Assembly (NCBI GenBank): GCA_011525845.1
Contig: WYBP01000001.1
Location: 39,676 to 103,675 of the forward strand
Length of the DNA stretch: 64,000 nt
From: Gemmatimonadaceae bacterium
Lineage (GTDB): Bacteria > Gemmatimonadota > Gemmatimonadetes > Gemmatimonadales > Gemmatimonadaceae
Direction of reading: 5' to 3'
This document shows, in pieces, positions 56,998-64,000 of this stretch. Made by a program: the position numbers and the translations under genes. Numbering within the stretch: the first letter of the stretch is position 1; each line of letters opens with the position of its first letter. The notes below the pieces were generated by a model that saw nothing but the letters and a program-made list of their open reading frames with translations, ran no database searches and was not told the origin of the DNA.

Positions 56998-58386
56998 ATG
57001 GGCGCGGAAGGCGCGGAGGGCGGACACAAGCTCTGGGGCGGCCGCTTCGCCGGCGGGCCGGCACCGGAGCTCGAGGCCGTGAATCGGTCCATCACGGTGG
57101 ACCTCCGGCTCTGGCCGTTCGACATCGCCCTCTCGAAGGCCTGGGCGGCGGGGCTGGCCGAGGCCGGCGTCCTCACCGCCGCCGATGCCGTGGCGATCCA
57201 GCAGGGACTCGATCGCGTGGCCAAGCGGATCGCGGGAGGCGAAGCCCCGATCGCGTCGGACGAGGACGTGCACACCTTCGTCGATCGCCTCCTGCACCAG
57301 GAGGCCGGCGAGCCGGCGGGTCGCCTGCACACGGGGCGCAGCCGGAACGACCAGGTGGCGACCGGCACGCGACTCTGGGCGATGGATGCGGTGGCGCGCG
57401 TGGATGGCATGGTCCGTGAGGTGCAGCGGGCGATCGTCGGTCAGGCGGAGCAGCACCTCGGAACGCTGATGCCCGCCTACACACACCTGCAGCGCGCGCA
57501 GCCCGTCTCCGCCGCGCACTGGCTGCTCTCGCACTTCTGGCCGCTCGAGCGTGACCGGGTGCGGCTGGCCAATGCCCGCTCCGCCGCGGCCGTGCTCCCC
57601 CTGGGATCCGGCGCCATCGCGGGCTCGGCGTTCCCGGTGCCCCGCGAGTCCCTGCGCGCCGCACTCGGCTTCGAGCGCATCTCGCCCAACTCGATCGATG
57701 CCGTTGGCGATCGTGATTTCGTGGCCGATCTCCTCTACGCACTCACCATGCTGGGGACGCATCTCTCCCGGCTGGCCGAGGATCTGATCCTGTTCGGGTC
57801 GAGCGAGTTCGGCTTCGTGCGCTTCAGCGACGCCTTCTCCACGGGTTCGTCGATGATGCCCCAGAAGCGGAACCCGGACGCGATGGAGCTCGCGCGTGGT
57901 GCCGGGGCTCGCGTGCTCGGTGACCTCGTGGCGCTCGTCGCGACGATCAAAGGGCTGCCGAGCGGCTACAACAAGGACCTGCAGGAGGACAAGCGCAGCC
58001 TGTTCGACGCCGTCGATGCGATCAGCCTGCTGCTCCCCGCCGTCGCGGGCTCCGTGGCGACCTTGACGATCAGCGCTGAACGCACGCGCGGTGCGCTTTC
58101 CTCGTCGATGATGGCAACTGATCTCGCGGACTACCTGGTGCGGAAGCGCGTGACGTTTCGGGATTCGCACGCCGCCGTTGGGCGTCTCGTGCGGGAGGCC
58201 GAGGAGCGGGGTGTCGAGATGACAGAACTTCCGCTCGCGAGTTTCGAGGCCGCGCATCCTGAGTTCGGGCCCGAGGTGATGGCGGAACTTCGGCCTGAAA
58301 CGTCTGTTTCGCACCGTGAGATCGACGGCGGGACTGGGCCGGCGGCCGTCCTTGCTCAGCTGGAGCGCGCGAAGACGCTGCTCTAG
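56998..58386 (+). CDS. argH: Argininosuccinate lyase
   Basis: 462 residues. Starts with LWGGRFAGGPAPELE. Catalytic Ser loop GSSMMPQKRNPDAMELARG, plus DEDVHTF, HTGRSRNDQVATGTRL and THLQRAQPVSAAHWLL motifs. Splits argininosuccinate into arginine and fumarate. The last third uses more A/T at third codon positions than the first, grading into the AT-richer gap downstream. Confidence 0.95.
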   Translation: MGAEGAEGGHKLWGGRFAGGPAPELEAVNRSITVDLRLWPFDIALSKAWAAGLAEAGVLTAADAVAIQQGLDRVAKRIAGGEAPIASDEDVHTFVDRLLHQEAGEPAGRLHTGRSRNDQVATGTRLWAMDAVARVDGMVREVQRAIVGQAEQHLGTLMPAYTHLQRAQPVSAAHWLLSHFWPLERDRVRLANARSAAAVLPLGSGAIAGSAFPVPRESLRAALGFERISPNSIDAVGDRDFVADLLYALTMLGTHLSRLAEDLILFGSSEFGFVRFSDAFSTGSSMMPQKRNPDAMELARGAGARVLGDLVALVATIKGLPSGYNKDLQEDKRSLFDAVDAISLLLPAVAGSVATLTISAERTRGALSSSMMATDLADYLVRKRVTFRDSHAAVGRLVREAEERGVEMTELPLASFEAAHPEFGPEVMAELRPETSVSHREIDGGTGPAAVLAQLERAKTLL

Positions 58387-58707
58387 TTCGTGATTCAGCC
58401 CTCGACGACGCGGTTCGGACGCTGGCGGTAAGTCGTTGTTGTGGCGATGGTTACATTTAATCTCGCCACGTCGCTTTATTTCGTTTCATTGGCCGCCACG
58501 GTCCAGGCTTGTCCGAGCGGACGCTTGTCCGACCGGATCCGATCAAAATGAGACGCCTCGGACTTCTGGGCGACCAGGCTGTCGCGATCGACGCGCGGCC
58601 GCAGCCCTCCCCCTATCGGATTCTCCCACTCGGTTGTTATTTCGCTAACCATATGGCGGCAAACGCCGTGCGCGATTAGAGTCTAATATCCTTTTCAGAG
58701 AGGATAT
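58387..58707. other. 321-bp AT-richer intergenic region
   Basis: No supported gene; a 70-codon frame here lacks a start site and family resemblance. It holds a GTGGCGA/TCGCCAC hairpin, a repeated decamer GCTTGTCCGA (58507-58516 and 58523-58532), and palindromes next to the following gene. GC content is visibly lower than in the flanks. Confidence 0.6.
58441..58469 (+). terminator. Possible argH terminator
   Basis: GTGGCGA (58441-58447) and TCGCCAC (58463-58469) with a 15-nt loop, followed by the T-rich CTTTATTTCGTTT. Confidence 0.4.
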
Positions 58708-58708
58708 T
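58675..58708. promoter_or_regulatory. Two overlapping palindromes at gene start (candidate operator)
   Basis: ATTAGA-G-TCTAAT (58675-58687) and AATATCC-N10-GGATATT (58685-58691, 58702-58708). Both have perfect arms. They flank and cover TAATAT at 58684-58689, a good -10 box. The second arm ends at the TTG start, which fits autorepression. Confidence 0.6.
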
Positions 58709-59085
58709 TGCGAGCCGTAACAACTGCGACCGCGGCCGCGGTTCTCGGAGTCAAACGGAAGGCGCTGGACAACATCCTCGGACGCGTGGACACTCCCGAG
58801 ATCCCGAAGGGGCGTCAGGGCGTGGAGCGTCGAATCCCCGTCTCTGCGCTTGTAGAGCTCTTCCTGGCCACTGAGCTCTCAGCGAGGCTCGGGACACCGT
58901 CGCAGCAGGCTTTCGCTCTGGCGCAAGAACTCACTCGAGGTGGGACGGTCCAGGTCGGTCCGTTCCTTCACGTTGGAGCGGATCTGGCCGGCGTCCAGGC
59001 CGAGGTGGACGCGCAACTCGAGGTCGCGATCGAGTCCGTGGTGCGTCGGCGGCGGGGGCGCCCTCCGCGGTCATCGTCTGCCTAG
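58708..59085 (+). CDS. Small unknown protein, possible DNA-binding regulator
   Basis: 125 residues from a TTG start preceded by GAGAGGA 3-4 nt away. Residues 3-50 resemble a helix-turn-helix start of MerR or excisionase type: TATAAAVLGVKRKALDNIL, then a basic KGRQGVERRIPVSAL wing. The middle is helical (VELFLATELSARLGTPSQQ) and the C-terminus basic (VVRRRRGRPPRSSSA, an AT-hook-like RGRP). No family recognised. Composition is less GC-rich than its neighbours, and palindromes sit at its promoter, so recent transfer and autoregulation are possible. Confidence 0.55.
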   Translation: MRAVTTATAAAVLGVKRKALDNILGRVDTPEIPKGRQGVERRIPVSALVELFLATELSARLGTPSQQAFALAQELTRGGTVQVGPFLHVGADLAGVQAEVDAQLEVAIESVVRRRRGRPPRSSSA

Positions 59086-59163
59086 CAGGCAGGAGCCGAC
59101 GGTTGTGGGCGGCACCACATCAGGGGGCACGATTCGGCCGGCGTGCCCTGACGAAGCGCTCGC

Positions 59164-59199
59164 GGAGAGTTGACGGAGAGCTCGTGGAGAGTTGGCGGA
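59164..59199. repeat. 14-bp imperfect direct repeats
   Basis: GGAGAGTTGACGGA (59164-59177) and GGAGAGTTGGCGGA (59186-59199), one mismatch, 22-bp period, with a related CGGAGAG between them. Lies between the unknown gene and the cspA terminator. Confidence 0.5.
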
Positions 59200-59209
59200 C
59201 ACATAGCAA

Positions 59210-59241
59210 AAGGCGCCCGGAGCCGAAGCTCCGAGCGCCTT
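59210..59241 (-). terminator. cspA terminator
   Basis: AAGGCGC-C-CGGAGC, CGAA loop, GCTCCG-A-GCGCCTT; on the minus strand it ends in CCTTTTGC. A good rho-independent hairpin about 20 nt after the cspA stop. Confidence 0.8.
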
Positions 59242-59260
59242 CTGATTGTGCCGGCGGTGG

Positions 59261-59470
59261 TTACGAAACCTTCGAGACGTTCTCGGCAGCGGGGCCCTTG
59301 GCACCCTGCACGATGTCGAACTCGACGGCGTCGCCCTCTGCGAGCGACTTGAAGCCGGAACCCTGGATCGCGCTGTAGTGCACGAAGCAATCCTTGGTGC
59401 CGTTGTCGGGCGTGATGAACCCGAAGCCCTTCGCGTCGTTGAACCACTTCACCTTGCCGGTCGTACGCAT
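59261..59470 (-). CDS. cspA: Cold-shock protein
   Basis: 69 residues. RNP1 [16 protein letters not shown] and RNP2-like [10 protein letters not shown], ending [11 protein letters not shown]; a single cold-shock OB fold that binds single-stranded RNA and DNA. Ribosome site AGGAGTAGGGA before ATG. A long AT-richer leader (to about 59600) may carry the temperature-responsive element typical of csp genes. Confidence 0.93.
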   Translation of the reverse strand: MRTTGKVKWFNDAKGFGFITPDNGTKDCFVHYSAIQGSGFKSLAEGDAVEFDIVQGAKGPAAENVSKVS

Positions 59471-59686
59471 TCCCTACTCCTGATTTTGTTGATTGATGCC
59501 GGGAGCGGAACGCGCCGTGCCCTGCACAATCGAGCTCACGGGACTGATGTTATCCCCCGTGCTGGACAATCCCCCGGAGAGTCCGGAGGATGGGGGAAAC
59601 CTAGGGGGTGCAGGTCCACCCCGCAATAGCAACTCCCCGCCGGTGTCATCCCGCCGCCGCCACGGGTTGAACCGCCCTGCCCCGAC

Positions 59687-59692
59687 TATCTT
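59687..59692 (+). promoter_or_regulatory. Candidate -10 box TATCTT of ispG
   Basis: TATCTT lies 4 nt before GTG 59697 and 52 nt before GTG 59745. TTGAAC at 59667-59672 is a possible -35 but the 14-nt spacer is short. Confidence 0.45.
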
Positions 59693-59696
59693 GCAG

Positions 59697-60980
59697 GTGC
59701 CACCCGCCTCCCCACCGAGCCCAGCCCAGGATCCCGGTACCGCCGTGCTGCCATTCCAGCCCCGCCGCAAGACCGTCACCGCCGATATCGGGGGGGTGCT
59801 CGTCGGCTCCTCCCAGCCGGTGGTCGTCCAGTCCATGACCAACACGGACACCGCGGACGCGGCGTCCACGGCGGCCCAGGTCGCCGCCCTGGCCAAGGCG
59901 GGCTCGCAGATCGTGCGCATCACCGTGAACAACGACGAGGCCGCGGCGGCGGTCCCCGAGATCGCCTCCAGGCTCCGCGACCTGGGCGTCAGCGTCCCGA
60001 TCGTCGGCGATTTCCACTACAACGGCCACCTTCTGCTCCGGAAGTTCCCGGAGACCGCAGCACTCCTCGCCAAGTACCGCATCAACCCCGGCAACGTCGG
60101 CACGAAGCATCGCGACGACAACTTCCGCACCATCGTCGCGGTCGCGGTCGAGCACCAGAAGCCGGTGCGGATCGGCGTGAACTGGGGCTCGCTCGACCAG
60201 GGCCTGCTCACGCAGATGATGGACGACAACGCGAAGCGCGACGAGCCGCTCGACGCCAAGGAGGTCTACTTCGAGGCGATGCTCCAGTCCGCGCTGCGCT
60301 CGGCCGAGCTCGCGGAGGAGACGGGACTGCGCCACGACCAGATCCTGATCTCCGCCAAGATCTCGCAGGTGCAGGACCTCGTGACGGTCTACCGCCGGCT
60401 CGCGGCGCGCTGCGACTACCCGCTGCACCTCGGACTGACGGAGGCGGGACTCGGCACGAAGGGCGTCGTGTCGACGACGGCCGCGCTCGCCATCCTGCTG
60501 AGCGAGGGCATCGGCGACACCATCCGCGTCTCGCTCACGCCGCGGCCGGGCGGCGACCGCACCGAGGAGGTCGCCGTCGCGCAGCAGATCCTGCAGTCAC
60601 TCGAGCTCCGCTCGTTCACGCCGCAGGTCACCGCCTGTCCCGGGTGTGGGCGCACCACCTCCACCTTCTTCCAGAAGATGGCGGAGGACATCCAGGGCTA
60701 TCTCCGGGACCAGATGCCGGTCTGGCGCGAGTCGCACCCGGGGGTCGAGGAGATGAAGGTCGCCGTGATGGGGTGCGTGGTGAACGGACCCGGCGAGAGC
60801 AAGCACGCGAACCTCGGCATCTCGCTGCCCGGCACGTTCGAGGAGCCGAAGGCGCCGGTCTATGTCGACGGCAAGCTGCGCGTCACGCTCAAGGGGGACC
60901 GGATCGTCGCGGAGTTCCTCGAGATCCTGAACGAGTACGTCGCGTCCACCTATCCGGCGGCCGAGCGCGTCGGCAAGTAG
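59697..60980 (+). CDS. ispG: 4-hydroxy-3-methylbut-2-enyl-diphosphate synthase
   Basis: 427 residues from GTG 59697. GTG 59745 would trim 16 residues and may be the true start, since homologous sequence begins at [10 protein letters not shown]-barrel part: [42 protein letters not shown]. Fe-S domain: [10 protein letters not shown] and [17 protein letters not shown] with the three cluster cysteines. Penultimate step of the MEP isoprenoid pathway. It is a single gene here. Confidence 0.92.
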   Translation: MPPASPPSPAQDPGTAVLPFQPRRKTVTADIGGVLVGSSQPVVVQSMTNTDTADAASTAAQVAALAKAGSQIVRITVNNDEAAAAVPEIASRLRDLGVSVPIVGDFHYNGHLLLRKFPETAALLAKYRINPGNVGTKHRDDNFRTIVAVAVEHQKPVRIGVNWGSLDQGLLTQMMDDNAKRDEPLDAKEVYFEAMLQSALRSAELAEETGLRHDQILISAKISQVQDLVTVYRRLAARCDYPLHLGLTEAGLGTKGVVSTTAALAILLSEGIGDTIRVSLTPRPGGDRTEEVAVAQQILQSLELRSFTPQVTACPGCGRTTSTFFQKMAEDIQGYLRDQMPVWRESHPGVEEMKVAVMGCVVNGPGESKHANLGISLPGTFEEPKAPVYVDGKLRVTLKGDRIVAEFLEILNEYVASTYPAAERVGK

Positions 60981-61004
60981 CCGACGTCGCAGGGCGGGGA
61001 AGCG

Positions 61005-61601
61005 TCAGGCGGCCTCGAGCTGCTCCACGAGCGCGCGCAGTTCGGCCATGATCGGCGCCGCGAACCCGATCTCCGCCAGGCGGTCGTGCACGCCGCGATA
61101 CCACTCCATCGTTCCCGCGCGGCCCCCGTTGAACCGCCCCCACACGGTGTCGGCGTCGATCGTCCGGCGCAGGTCCGCGAGGATCGAGCCCGCGTTGTGC
61201 ACCTTGTCGGCGGCGCAGACCCAGTGGGCGGTCTCGCTCGCCGTGCCGAGGCGTTCGAGGTAGTCGGCGCGGACGTCCTCGCGCGAGAGCTCCACGCCGT
61301 CGTCATCCACGCGGCGCTTGGTCACGGCCAGCACGGTCTCGAGCACGCGCGGCCCGAACTTCGACCCGATCCGCTGCTCCAGCATGTCCCGCGTCCAGCC
61401 GTCGCGCACGCAGTCCTCGGCGACGTCGTGCAGGATGCCGGCGATGACCGTCTCCTCGTCGCGCCCGTAGCGGGTGAGGATCACGGCGACGTTCGCCGGA
61501 TGCGTGAGGTAGGGCAGGCGCGTGCCCTTCCGCACCTGGCGGTCGTGGTGCTTCGCCGCGAACGCGAAGGCGTGGTTGATGCGGTCGGAGTAGCCGGTCA
61601 T
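61005..61601 (-). CDS. Small HD-domain hydrolase (RelA/SpoT or MESH1-like)
   Basis: 198 residues. ATG 61601 begins MTGYSDRINHAFAFAAKHH. HD signature in SpoT style: RKGTRLPYLTHPANVAVIL, IAGILHDVAEDCV (His-Asp), and CAADKVHNAGSIL. Alarmone hydrolases of the MESH1 class are single HD proteins of about this size that remove the 3' diphosphate of ppGpp; the synthetase and TGS domains are absent. Activity is inferred. Nearest neighbours are ispG (convergent) and a membrane protein upstream. Confidence 0.8.
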   Translation of the reverse strand: MTGYSDRINHAFAFAAKHHDRQVRKGTRLPYLTHPANVAVILTRYGRDEETVIAGILHDVAEDCVRDGWTRDMLEQRIGSKFGPRVLETVLAVTKRRVDDDGVELSREDVRADYLERLGTASETAHWVCAADKVHNAGSILADLRRTIDADTVWGRFNGGRAGTMEWYRGVHDRLAEIGFAAPIMAELRALVEQLEAA

Positions 61602-61665
61602 CTGGGTCGGATTGGGAACATAGTCGCGCAGCCGGAGGCGCGCAGGGGCGCGGACGGGACCGCCG

Positions 61666-62109
61666 CTACCGCACGAGCGCCGAGGCGAACTGGAGCGAGA
61701 GCAGGGCGATCGCGCACCCCTGCACGCTGACGGCGATGCCCGCGCCCACGAGGTCGAGGCGCCGGCCGAGGACATAGGCGGCCCGCGCGAGCGTGGCGCC
61801 GAGTGCGGTGACGCCGAGGCAGAGTCCGATGAGGAGCCAGACACGACGGTCGAGCGCGGTCGCACCGGCGAGGTCGCGCAGTTCGGCGGTGCGGGTACCC
61901 AATGCGGAGAGGATCAGCAGGGCCGCTCCCCAAGCGGCCGAGTGCACCGCGAACCCGCGAACGAGCGCGGACTCGACGTTCCGCACCCTGAGCCACGCGA
62001 CGAGTGCCGTGCCCAGGAGCAGCGTCATGAGGGACCAGAGGACGATGCGCATCAGGAAGGCGCGCTCGAGGGCGAGCAGTGAATCGGCCCACTGTCCTTG
62101 AAATGGCAC
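61666..62109 (-). CDS. Four-TM membrane protein
   Basis: 147 residues from GTG 62109; an ATG at 62052 (MRIVLWSLM) is the alternative. Four hydrophobic helices at about 20-40, 50-72, 88-112 and 122-145, with a charged loop LRVRNVESALVRG. No motif recognised. Nine bases after the end of the Wzz-like gene on the same strand, so probably co-transcribed. Confidence 0.6.
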   Translation of the reverse strand: MPFQGQWADSLLALERAFLMRIVLWSLMTLLLGTALVAWLRVRNVESALVRGFAVHSAAWGAALLILSALGTRTAELRDLAGATALDRRVWLLIGLCLGVTALGATLARAAYVLGRRLDLVGAGIAVSVQGCAIALLSLQFASALVR

Positions 62110-62118
62110 GTTGCTGGC

Positions 62119-63870
62119 TTATTGTTGGCCTTTTATGGGTTTCGAGACGGCCTTCTTCACCGCCTCGAACGAGCCGCCAGGGGTACGCCCCTTCCGCTTG
62201 CTCAGCAGCGCGGCCAGCTCCGCGCGGCTCGGCAGCTGCGGGCGCACCGCCTCCCAGACCACCACCCCGTGCACCTTGTGGCCGTCGGCGCGCAGCCGCG
62301 CGATCTCCGTCGAGAAGTCGGTGATCGCCGTTGTCCCGGTCGTGACGCAGTGCACCAGCGGGGTGCGTTCCACGAGTCGCGCGGCCAGCGCCACCTGCGC
62401 GGGACTCGCGACGAGGATCGTCAGCTCGTACGTCGAGCGGAAGCGCGTGAACTCCTCGCAGGCGCGGAGGAATGCGTCGCCCTCGGGCAGGTCGTCCCGC
62501 TCGGTGCCCGCCGGGAGGAGCGTGATCGGCAATCCGTCGCTCGAGCCCACCGGGCGCGCCACCTCGCGCCACTTGAAGGCGCCCGTGAGCGCATCGGTGA
62601 ATCCCGGCTCCGCACGCTCCCGGAAGGTCCGCGCGAGCGCGATCTCCTGCGGGTCGAGGTCCACCACCAGCGTGGTGCGGTGATCGGCCGCCGCCGCGAT
62701 CGCCAGGCGTCCGCCCACGGCCGCGGCGATCACGGGGTCGCTCCCGGTCACGATCGCCGTCCGGGCGCGCGTCCCGGTCGCGGTGAGGCCGAGGTAGAGC
62801 ATACGGAACGGGTCCACACCGCTCGGGCGGTACCGGGCGGGCCCGTCGAGCAGGGCTTCCCGCACCACCGCCACCACGGGCGCGCCCGCCGTTCGTTCGG
62901 CCTCATGCGCGTGCGCGAGCGTCGGTGATCGCATCTCCGCACGGAGCGCGGTCCCGAAGCGCAGCAGGAGCCCCAGCACCAGGATCGTCCCGAGCGCGAT
63001 CGCCGGCGCCGCCGCACGCAGGCGCGTCGGCTGGCTCGCGCCGAGTGCGGCTTCGGCCGCGTGCACGGCCGCGCTGAGGGAATCATGCGCGCGCCGGGCG
63101 CTCCCCAGGGTGTCGCGTGCGGCCTCGAGCGCGGAGAGCGCCGCCAGGGTGTCGGCGCGCACGGAGCGCGAGGCCGTCTCGTTCGCCTGCGGAGCGTCGG
63201 ACGTCTCTCCGCTGTCGGCGGCGGCGCCGGTCGTCATGCCGGCGAGCCGGTTGTCGGCGATCGCCAGGATGGTGTAGCCGGTGCGGCCGATGCGCTGCGT
63301 GAGCGCTGCGAGGCGCTGGTCGCGCTCGGGACCCGTGGGGAGCTCGTCCCGCTGGCGCGCGAGTGCGGCCAGTGTGTCGGCGAGCGCGCGCATGCGGGGA
63401 CCACCGCTCAGTGTCGGTTGGGAAGCGACCGCCAGCCACGCATCGACGGTGCGGAGGCGCCGCGCCTCCTGGATCGCCGAGGCGAGCGCCATCGCCGCGG
63501 GATCGCTCGGCGCCGGCGCCCTCCGCACCGGCGGGGCCGGGCGATTCACGCCCGGCGTCGCACGCACCACTGCGAGCAGCGACTCGGCGGCCGTGACCCC
63601 GCCCTCGCCACGCCGCACACGCTGCGCCGTCAGGAGCGTGTCCGCCGCGAGCCGTTCGAGGCGCGCGCGGTCCGCCGCGAGGGGGTCGCTCGACGCGAAC
63701 GGGACGAGCATCGCGATCACCGTGAGCGCGCCGACGGCCATCGCCCAGGTGCGCGCGAAGCGGACTGAGCGCCGGGCGGCGAGCGTGGCGCGCGCCGCGA
63801 CCCACTCGCGCCCGCTGAGCGGACGCGGCGGGTGGCTGGGTGCGACCGGTGGGGAGGGTGGGGCGCTCAT
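62119..63870 (-). CDS. Wzz/BY-kinase-like polysaccharide co-polymerase protein, Walker A lost
   Basis: 583 residues from ATG. N-terminal TM (WAMAVGALTVIAMLVPF, about 43-60), a long periplasmic Ala/Arg-rich coiled-coil region (65-270), a second TM (LRAAAPAIALGTILVLGLLLRF, about 280-305) and a cytoplasmic Rossmann-like domain (330-540). That is the layout of Wzz-BY-kinases. The P-loop position reads VTGSDPVIAAAVGGRLA with no GK(S/T); Walker A' LVVDLDPQEI is kept. No Tyr cluster is at the C-terminus. It is therefore likely a catalytically dead chain-length regulator or scaffold. Confidence 0.7.
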   Translation of the reverse strand: MSAPPSPPVAPSHPPRPLSGREWVAARATLAARRSVRFARTWAMAVGALTVIAMLVPFASSDPLAADRARLERLAADTLLTAQRVRRGEGGVTAAESLLAVVRATPGVNRPAPPVRRAPAPSDPAAMALASAIQEARRLRTVDAWLAVASQPTLSGGPRMRALADTLAALARQRDELPTGPERDQRLAALTQRIGRTGYTILAIADNRLAGMTTGAAADSGETSDAPQANETASRSVRADTLAALSALEAARDTLGSARRAHDSLSAAVHAAEAALGASQPTRLRAAAPAIALGTILVLGLLLRFGTALRAEMRSPTLAHAHEAERTAGAPVVAVVREALLDGPARYRPSGVDPFRMLYLGLTATGTRARTAIVTGSDPVIAAAVGGRLAIAAAADHRTTLVVDLDPQEIALARTFRERAEPGFTDALTGAFKWREVARPVGSSDGLPITLLPAGTERDDLPEGDAFLRACEEFTRFRSTYELTILVASPAQVALAARLVERTPLVHCVTTGTTAITDFSTEIARLRADGHKVHGVVVWEAVRPQLPSRAELAALLSKRKGRTPGGSFEAVKKAVSKPIKGQQ

Positions 63871-63916
63871 GCGTCGGGAAGTATCGCCCCGCGAGGCGGG
63901 AGAGGGAATGCGAAGC

Positions 63917-63963
<47 letters not shown>

Positions 63964-64000
63964 GGGTGGAAAAGGCGGGGGTTTTTGCCCCCAAAGACAA

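Noticed and set aside
58436..58648. 70-codon plus-strand frame in the gap after argH
   Set aside because: No ribosome site, mixed composition, no family resemblance; it overlaps a hairpin and repeats.

Overview
The window is very GC-rich (about 70% by eye), densely packed bacterial chromosomal DNA with no phage, IS element, CRISPR array, rRNA or tRNA that I can see. The gene content points to Gemmatimonadota: a Ser/Thr kinase fused to a periplasmic TPR domain, two very large secreted BNR/sortilin-type beta-propeller proteins, a chromosomal RPA-type replication-initiator homologue, a futalosine-type menaquinone enzyme, an HD-GYP regulator and an H1-like Lys/Ala-rich protein. This is inference from content; no 16S gene is present. 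The left edge cuts a kinase gene. The right edge ends in long G and C homopolymers that look like an assembly artefact at a contig end.

Layout. 1-12.2 kb: truncated kinase-TPR, DcuC/YfcC transporter, EEP-family lipoprotein, an Arg/Asp heptad-repeat protein, a DUF2207 membrane protein, two tandem Ig-like lipoproteins, the first BNR protein and a small secreted protein. 12.2-19.4 kb: a tandem universal stress protein divergent from PEP synthase, P2-type cation ATPase and cation/Ca2+ exchanger, a dormancy- or ion-stress-like cluster around a 13-bp inverted repeat. 19.4-23.8 kb: glutamine synthetase, a zinc-ribbon membrane protein, an MqnA/MqnD family protein and an HD-GYP regulator whose HD histidine is Met. 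23.8-29.7 kb: a TolC-MFP-RND efflux operon; the RND gene is broken by one extra G in a run of nine. 29.8-32.1 kb: a charge-bimodal H1-like protein, a MerR regulator and an RPA-like initiator.

32.1-40.2 kb: C-terminal processing protease, TolB-like lipoprotein, SPFH protein with a tiny C4 protein, a methyltransferase-like protein, an OB-HD (YhaM-like) nuclease candidate, class I fumarase and a SnoaL-like secreted protein. 40.2-42.4 kb: a small-gene region rich in repeats and palindromes, with a zinc-ribbon protein, an unknown protein, an NrtR-like regulator and YggX. 42.4-52 kb: metallo-hydrolase, lipase-like hydrolase, E1-rhodanese fusion, PSMA-like peptidase, aldo/keto reductase and the second BNR protein. 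52-58.4 kb: arginine biosynthesis as divergent argCBD and argR-argG-argH, with two good ArgR boxes. 58.4-64 kb: an AT-richer pocket with an unknown small DNA-binding-like gene, cspA, ispG, a small HD hydrolase, a 4-TM protein and a Wzz/BY-kinase-like protein lacking a Walker A motif.

Regulatory reading. Several genes have a TANNNT-type -10 box ending 6-9 nt before the start codon, which suggests leaderless transcripts (20934, 30595, 38151, 41987-, 45454-, 55063-). Others have a normal leader with GGAG. Terminators are long perfect GC hairpins, mostly without a U-tract, placed between convergent genes.
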